Shown here piece by piece: positions 5,774-8,912 of a stretch of DNA of 8,912 nt. The stretch is from Bacillota bacterium (GTDB lineage Bacteria; Bacillota_E; Sulfobacillia; Sulfobacillales; Sulfobacillaceae). The translations under genes were made by a program, and so were the position numbers. The stretch covers positions 1-8,912 of the forward strand of contig JAKAAL010000129.1 of assembly GCA_021802375.1 (NCBI GenBank). Direction: 5' to 3'. The first letter of the stretch is position 1. The number at the start of each line of letters is the position of its first letter. The notes under the pieces are model-generated. The model was not told the DNA's origin. It was given only the letters and a program-made list of their open reading frames with translations, and did no database searches.

Positions 5774-6117
5774 GATGAGGACTCCTGTCGGGTAGGGGTG
5801 TGTCGCTCTATCCAGCGTCCGACGGTGCCAGCTTCGATGATCCAGCTGTGGTCACGCGAGAGCCGCTCAATAAACGCTCGCTTGAAATTCTGGTAGAGGT
5901 CCTCCACCTTGGCGGCGTCGTCCAGATAATCCACGAGAATGGCGTAGGCTAAATCGGCGGGCCCCGATCCGGCATACCCCCATTCGAAACCGGTGGGACT
6001 GTGTTTGACGATGTGGGGGAGCAAATATTCTGGACCGTCTTCGGTGGCTACAAACACGGCCACGTCTCCAGGAACACGCGGACTTGAAGGGTACCCCACA
6101 TAAGTTTTCGATCCCAT
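5770..6117 (-). CDS. DUF6166-like protein, 115 aa
   Basis: The core KHSPTGFEWGYAGSGPADLA (residues 38-57), followed by AILVDYLDD and LYQNFKRAFIERL, fits DUF6166-type proteins as I remember them: a small domain with a near-invariant FEWGYxGSGPA motif, of unknown function, found in many bacteria and their mobile elements. The first part is a short beta region (KTYVGYPS...VAVFVATED). The ATG at 6117 is preceded by GGGGAGG at ten bases; the same frame extends up to a GTG at 6186, but that lies directly against the upstream terminator and lacks a ribosome binding site. It is the first gene of the eight-gene run, and its end overlaps the YdjM-type gene by four bases. Confidence 0.85.
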   Translation of the reverse strand: MGSKTYVGYPSSPRVPGDVAVFVATEDGPEYLLPHIVKHSPTGFEWGYAGSGPADLAYAILVDYLDDAAKVEDLYQNFKRAFIERLSRDHSWIIEAGTVGRWIERHTPTRQESSS

Positions 6118-6191
6118 AGCAAAAATGCCTCCCCAGTAAAATTGACTGTTTAGTTTGGTAATTTCGTTGTGAGACAAGCGAGACACCAGGA

Positions 6192-6216
6192 CAAAAGCCC
6201 CGGCGGGAGCCGGGGC
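6192..6216 (-). terminator. Intrinsic terminator after the HTH gene
   Basis: A perfect 8-bp stem GCCCCGGC/GCCGGGGC (6197-6204 with 6209-6216) with a four-base loop is followed on the minus strand by TTTTGTCC. It lies 30 bases beyond the stop at 6246 and separates that gene from the eight-gene run. Confidence 0.85.
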
Positions 6217-6245
6217 GTCGTGCCCGTCAAGCCTAAAACCGATGC

Positions 6246-6833
6246 TTAAGCGGTGTGGTACAAGGACTGTGTTAACGCCACGGTGACGCAGGCGTACGGG
6301 GCATCCACTCGGTTAAAGCGGTCGATGGCAACCTGCAGGTCCACCAAGTGCTGTTCCGCTTGCCGCACCCGGTCTTGGAGGGCGGCTTGTCGGGCGGCCG
6401 CGACCTGCTCGGGGACATTACTTTGCAATTGCAGGAGCAAGCGCTGTTGACGCATGGCATCCACAAGGGCTTGACGGCCCCAGCGGCGATCTTCCGCTTT
6501 CGCCAACCAAACCTCAGGCCGGCCCCAAATCGAGGTGGCGGTGAAATGCATCACGCCTTGTCGAATGGCGGTAAAGACATCGGGACTCACGTGACAAAAT
6601 TTCTTGCGTTGGTCCGAGGGGAAACTACTCACGGTGAGTACCCACTTCCGTAGCGTTCCATAACTGTAGCCCGTGCGATCCGCCAGCACATGCAGGCCAT
6701 CAGCCCCATACATCCGGTAGGTCTCCGCCGCAATATCCATTCGGGCCCATTGATCCTGGTTCACCGTCTGACTCAACTGATTAAATCGTTCGACTAAATA
6801 CTCTAAATCTTCCGTCTGTAGCAACATGGCCAT
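6246..6833 (-). CDS. Helix-turn-helix protein with Gln-rich helical tail, 195 aa
   Basis: The ATG at 6833 lies nine bases after GGGAGG; the longer frame (start 6926) would read through the terminator and is rejected. Residues about 46-72 (GLHVLADRTGYSYGTLRKWV...) fit a helix-turn-helix, and the surrounding plan (an N-terminal helical part, then HTH, then VSPDVFTAIRQGV and WLAKAEDRRWGRQAL) recalls the DNA-binding part of ParB-like and phage replication or regulatory proteins. Residues about 122-172 are helical and rich in Gln, Ala and Arg, likely a coiled coil for oligomerisation. No nuclease or partner motif is seen. It stands alone between two terminators, with an inverted repeat in its short leader that could be its own operator. 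I cannot assign a named family. Confidence 0.7.
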   Translation of the reverse strand: MAMLLQTEDLEYLVERFNQLSQTVNQDQWARMDIAAETYRMYGADGLHVLADRTGYSYGTLRKWVLTVSSFPSDQRKKFCHVSPDVFTAIRQGVMHFTATSIWGRPEVWLAKAEDRRWGRQALVDAMRQQRLLLQLQSNVPEQVAAARQAALQDRVRQAEQHLVDLQVAIDRFNRVDAPYACVTVALTQSLYHTA

Positions 6834-6851
6834 CTCGTCACGCCTCCCTTT

Positions 6852-6870
6852 TGGTGTCAAAAGAACACCA
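6852..6870. promoter_or_regulatory. Inverted repeat in the leader of the HTH gene
   Basis: TGGTGT and ACACCA are perfect complements around seven bases, between the upstream terminator and the ribosome binding site of the HTH gene. It could be an operator or a leader hairpin. Space for a full promoter here is very short. Confidence 0.4.
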
Positions 6871-6873
6871 GGC

Positions 6874-6896
6874 AAAAAGGCCCCGCAGAGCGGGGC
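6874..6896 (-). terminator. Intrinsic terminator after the Trp-rich gene
   Basis: A perfect 7-bp stem GCCCCGC/GCGGGGC (6880-6886 with 6890-6896) with a three-base loop is followed on the minus strand by CTTTTTGCC. It ends the ATPase, XRE and Trp-rich gene run 75 bases after the last stop. Confidence 0.8.
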
Positions 6897-6969
6897 GGCG
6901 GTGAGAGACGGAAGCAGGAAACGCAACCCTAGGGCACCACTTACAACCGGAGTAAAGTCGATGTTCGAT

Positions 6970-7518
6970 TTACCCGTGGGTTATCTCTATGTCGGATGAC
7001 ATGTGATGGATCTGTTCCCACACAATTGTCACGAAAAAAGTAGCGCGGATACCCGCTCTTATTCGCACCCTTAACAATTCTTTGGGTGCGTGATCGGTAA
7101 GCGTTTTCAATCGTTGTATGCCCATCCCAATCGTGGGGATTTGGGGCCAGGTGCCCGCAAGACACTGAGCTTCGGCCATAATGGCCCGATCTTCAGCCGC
7201 GATGAAGATATCACGGAGAGAATCTTCTCCCCATTCAAGCACAGGCATTAAATACTGATCCAATTTCGTCGAAAACCACCAAGCGGAGGCGGCAAGTTTC
7301 CACCACTGGAGGCGTTCCGGTGTGGGATCGGTGCTCCATAGAACCGATGCTGACGCCCACAAGAATCGTAAGTGGGGTCGCATCCGTCCTCCCTCCGAGC
7401 GGGTCCAGTACACCTTTTCTTCGCCGCTGATCGCGGCTGCTTCGGTCGTAGTCAAACCGGCCGCGTGACGTGTACCCAAGATCCACAGAGGTCCCCATGA
7501 GCTCTTTAAATCAGCCAT
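6970..7518 (-). CDS. Trp-rich hypothetical protein, 182 aa
   Basis: A GGAGGTG sequence (7528-7534) lies nine bases before the ATG at 7518, so I use that start (MADLKSSWGPLWILGTRHAAG). Upstream in-frame starts at 7536 and 7611 lack such a site, and the latter would overlap the XRE gene. The sequence contains ten Trp residues, including WKLAASAWWFSTKL at about 73-86, and a possible HTH-like segment LTTTEAAAISGEEKVYWTR near residues 22-40. The C-terminal part is basic (LRVRIRAGIRATFF). I do not recognise the family. It lies 26 bases after the XRE gene, followed by a terminator, and probably shares its transcript. Confidence 0.65.
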   Translation of the reverse strand: MADLKSSWGPLWILGTRHAAGLTTTEAAAISGEEKVYWTRSEGGRMRPHLRFLWASASVLWSTDPTPERLQWWKLAASAWWFSTKLDQYLMPVLEWGEDSLRDIFIAAEDRAIMAEAQCLAGTWPQIPTIGMGIQRLKTLTDHAPKELLRVRIRAGIRATFFVTIVWEQIHHMSSDIEITHG

Positions 7519-7544
7519 GTTCGCGTACACCTCCATTATGTTGG

Positions 7545-8399
7545 CTAATAGCCCCACGTCCGTAGTAATCCCCGCAGAACTTGTTTCTGTTCGTGAGACA
7601 AGAACGCCCATGTCTTTGCCAATGGATTCATCCCGGAATGGGGGATTTTAAGATTCGGCGGGTTCTCATTCGTCGAAGGTTTTACTTCAGACCATGGAAT
7701 AGCACGACAAGCCATCATATATTCCTTCGCGTTAAATTCACCAACGTTTCCGTTGACTGGACCCAAAAAGCGTCGACCAATCGCGGCCCACGCCTCCCAA
7801 TCGGATTCGCATCCCCAACTCCGACAGAGCCCCGGGCCGATCCGACCCATGACCGCCGCAATGGCTATAACGTCGCTTGGGGTACCTCCGGCTCCCTCGA
7901 TCAGTAAACTTAATTCCGCTCCATGCATCGTGTCTAGTAGTCGGATTCCATCAGCAATTTCCATTTCGTTCGGGAGAGACACGCCTCGCGCTGCCCACCG
8001 CGACTCGGTCAACTGCTGGCGTGCTGGGTCTGTCAATAGCCCTTTTGCGATTGCGGCTCGACCTAAGCGTGACCACTCGATGGATCGTTGCTTAGGCTCC
8101 ATGCCGCCGATCCATGGCATGGTGGCCACCCACACTGCTTCTTCGGATTCGCCGAAACCAGCGCGGTCGGCATATCCGCTGACAACCGCCATCACCATGG
8201 CGGGAACATCCAACACAGCCGCGAGGCGATACCCCGCGTTCACCTTGGGCCGCCGTGTTCTACCGCTCATAAACGTTGCAATCGTCGGCGACGCCAGTCC
8301 TGTCCTCCGGGCGAGGTCCGCTTGGGATATCCCCCGTGTCGAGATTTGCGATCGTAGCCAATTTCCAAATCCGAGTGTTCGATGGGTCTCCGTTGTCAT
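7545..8399 (-). CDS. XRE-family transcriptional regulator with long C-terminal domain, 284 aa
   Basis: Residues about 11-67 form an XRE/Cro-C1 type helix-turn-helix domain: FGNWLRSQISTRGISQADLA, RRTGLASPTIATFMSGRTRRP and a closing helix YRLAAVLDVP. Such proteins bind operator DNA as dimers and often control phage or element genes. The roughly 215 residues after it carry no peptidase or kinase motif that I can identify; residues 107-125 share the EWSRLGR...LLTDP pattern with the 225-aa protein at 4454-5131. A GTG at 8408 could add three residues, but it lies inside the purine run AGAGGGGTGG that probably serves as the ribosome binding site for the ATG at 8399. The gene starts 20 bases past the ATPase stop, so it lacks a promoter of its own in the visible gap. 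Several lines of it are lower in G+C than the genes of the eight-gene run. Confidence 0.85.
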   Translation of the reverse strand: MTTETHRTLGFGNWLRSQISTRGISQADLARRTGLASPTIATFMSGRTRRPKVNAGYRLAAVLDVPAMVMAVVSGYADRAGFGESEEAVWVATMPWIGGMEPKQRSIEWSRLGRAAIAKGLLTDPARQQLTESRWAARGVSLPNEMEIADGIRLLDTMHGAELSLLIEGAGGTPSDVIAIAAVMGRIGPGLCRSWGCESDWEAWAAIGRRFLGPVNGNVGEFNAKEYMMACRAIPWSEVKPSTNENPPNLKIPHSGMNPLAKTWAFLSHEQKQVLRGLLRTWGY

Positions 8400-8419
8400 G
8401 GTATCCACCCCTCTTCTCT

Positions 8420-8912
8420 TTACTGCCCCGCCGCCTGCACCGCGTCCGGATACAAGACCGCCCGGATCTGCTGTAAAAAGCCGCGTTTGCCGTCGAACGT
8501 TTGCCCCACCGGAAGAGCTTCAAGCCGGGACTTTGTCGCCGTGTAGTGATGGCGCTCATCCACGCGAAACACTAAATCATACTCGTATTCGTAGCGATCC
8601 CGCATGATGGGGCGGGGCACACTGGCGGCCGCTTTCCCCTTGTTGGCGTCATCAAGGTTGAGCACCGGCTTTTCCCGCAACGTCACGATAATAGACATCG
8701 AGCTTTGGTTAATGGCCGCCATTAGCGCGTCATGGCGTGGAGTAATATCGCGCCAGGCATAGGCCCCTTTTTTGCCGGACTTTTGCGCCAGAGCCACTTG
8801 TTCCAAGCAGCCGCCGGGCCCATCCCATTCCGGGGAGAGCGAGTCGATGATGAGCACGTCAAAACCGGCTTGTTCGGCATCGTGAATCCCCTCAATAAAC
8901 CGTTCCGGGCCA
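8420..8912 (-). CDS. Phage-type P-loop ATPase (AAA_24-like), C-terminal 163 residues
   Basis: The frame is open to the window edge, so the N-terminus with the Walker A motif is missing. The visible part starts GPERFIEGIHDAEQAG and carries a Walker B-like strand FDVLIIDSLSPEW (residues about 17-29), a central helix ITPRHDALMAAINQ, a sensor strand MSIIVTLREKPVL, the stretch PRPIMRDRYEYEYDLVFRVD and ATKSR. This order matches from memory the RecA-like ATPases of phages and plasmids annotated as AAA family or nucleotide-binding proteins, which may load or assist recombination and replication proteins. A GTG at 8857 is an in-frame codon inside Walker B and not a start. It is followed closely by the XRE gene, in the same transcript. 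Confidence 0.8.
   Translation of the reverse strand, partial: GPERFIEGIHDAEQAGFDVLIIDSLSPEWDGPGGCLEQVALAQKSGKKGAYAWRDITPRHDALMAAINQSSMSIIVTLREKPVLNLDDANKGKAAASVPRPIMRDRYEYEYDLVFRVDERHHYTATKSRLEALPVGQTFDGKRGFLQQIRAVLYPDAVQAAGQ

Noticed and set aside
6855..6860. TTGACA on the minus strand as a -35 box for the HTH gene
   Set aside because: At 17 bases spacing the -10 region reads CGAGAT, which fits the consensus poorly and would start transcription inside the coding sequence.
6970..7611. Longer version of the Trp-rich protein from a start at 7611
   Set aside because: It would overlap the XRE gene by 67 bases and lacks a ribosome binding site, whereas GGAGGTG stands at the right distance from the ATG at 7518.
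7753..8607. 284-residue open frame on the plus strand
   Set aside because: It lies antisense to the XRE gene and part of the ATPase gene, has no ribosome binding site and its composition (Pro, Ser, Arg, Ala) is typical of a shadow frame.
8420..8857. GTG at 8857 as the start of the ATPase gene
   Set aside because: The frame continues upstream to the window edge, and the codon falls inside the Walker B strand, so it is internal.
1..8912. CRISPR array, tRNA or rRNA gene, transposase or integrase
   Set aside because: No regularly spaced direct repeats, no tRNA-like cloverleaf and no recombinase motif were noticed on either strand by eye.

Overview
The window reads as accessory DNA (integrated element, prophage-like region or plasmid) of a fairly GC-rich Gram-positive bacterium. 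Purine-rich Shine-Dalgarno sequences of the GGAGG type stand 7-10 bases before most starts. The secreted CAP protein and the style of the small proteins recall acidophilic Firmicutes such as Sulfobacillus; that assignment rests on memory of similar proteins, not on a search. Every gene I can support lies on the minus strand, so the region is read from high to low coordinates. The long plus-strand frames are shadows.

Layout in reading order. (1) 8912-6970: a phage/plasmid-type P-loop ATPase cut by the window edge, an XRE-family regulator and a Trp-rich protein of unknown function, in close succession and ending at a hairpin terminator (6874-6896). (2) 6833-6246: one gene for a helix-turn-helix protein with a Gln-rich helical tail, preceded by an inverted repeat and followed by a strong terminator (6197-6216). 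(3) 6117-2983: eight close-packed genes (DUF6166-like protein, YdjM-type membrane protein, and six small or unknown proteins), several overlapping by 4-8 bases, ending at a terminator near 2858-2890. (4) 2757-1159: a secreted CAP/SCP-domain protein with three tandem Tyr/Trp-rich beta repeats. (5) 1052-759: a DUF1778/TacA-like ribbon-helix-helix antitoxin with a perfect 15-base palindrome just upstream and no recognisable toxin beside it. (6) 758-509: a non-coding stretch with several hairpins. (7) 508-1: two small genes (one a probable zinc-binding protein) and the possible start of another.

Most of the genes have no function I can name. The best recognised parts (phage-type ATPase, XRE regulator, DUF6166, YdjM-type protein, orphan antitoxin) are typical of mobile elements. 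The most notable observations are a shared EWSRLGR motif in two otherwise different proteins of the window, the eight-gene run of mostly uncharacterised proteins, and the orphan antitoxin with its palindromic operator and structured downstream region. I see no rRNA, tRNA, CRISPR array, transposase, integrase or complete replication gene.
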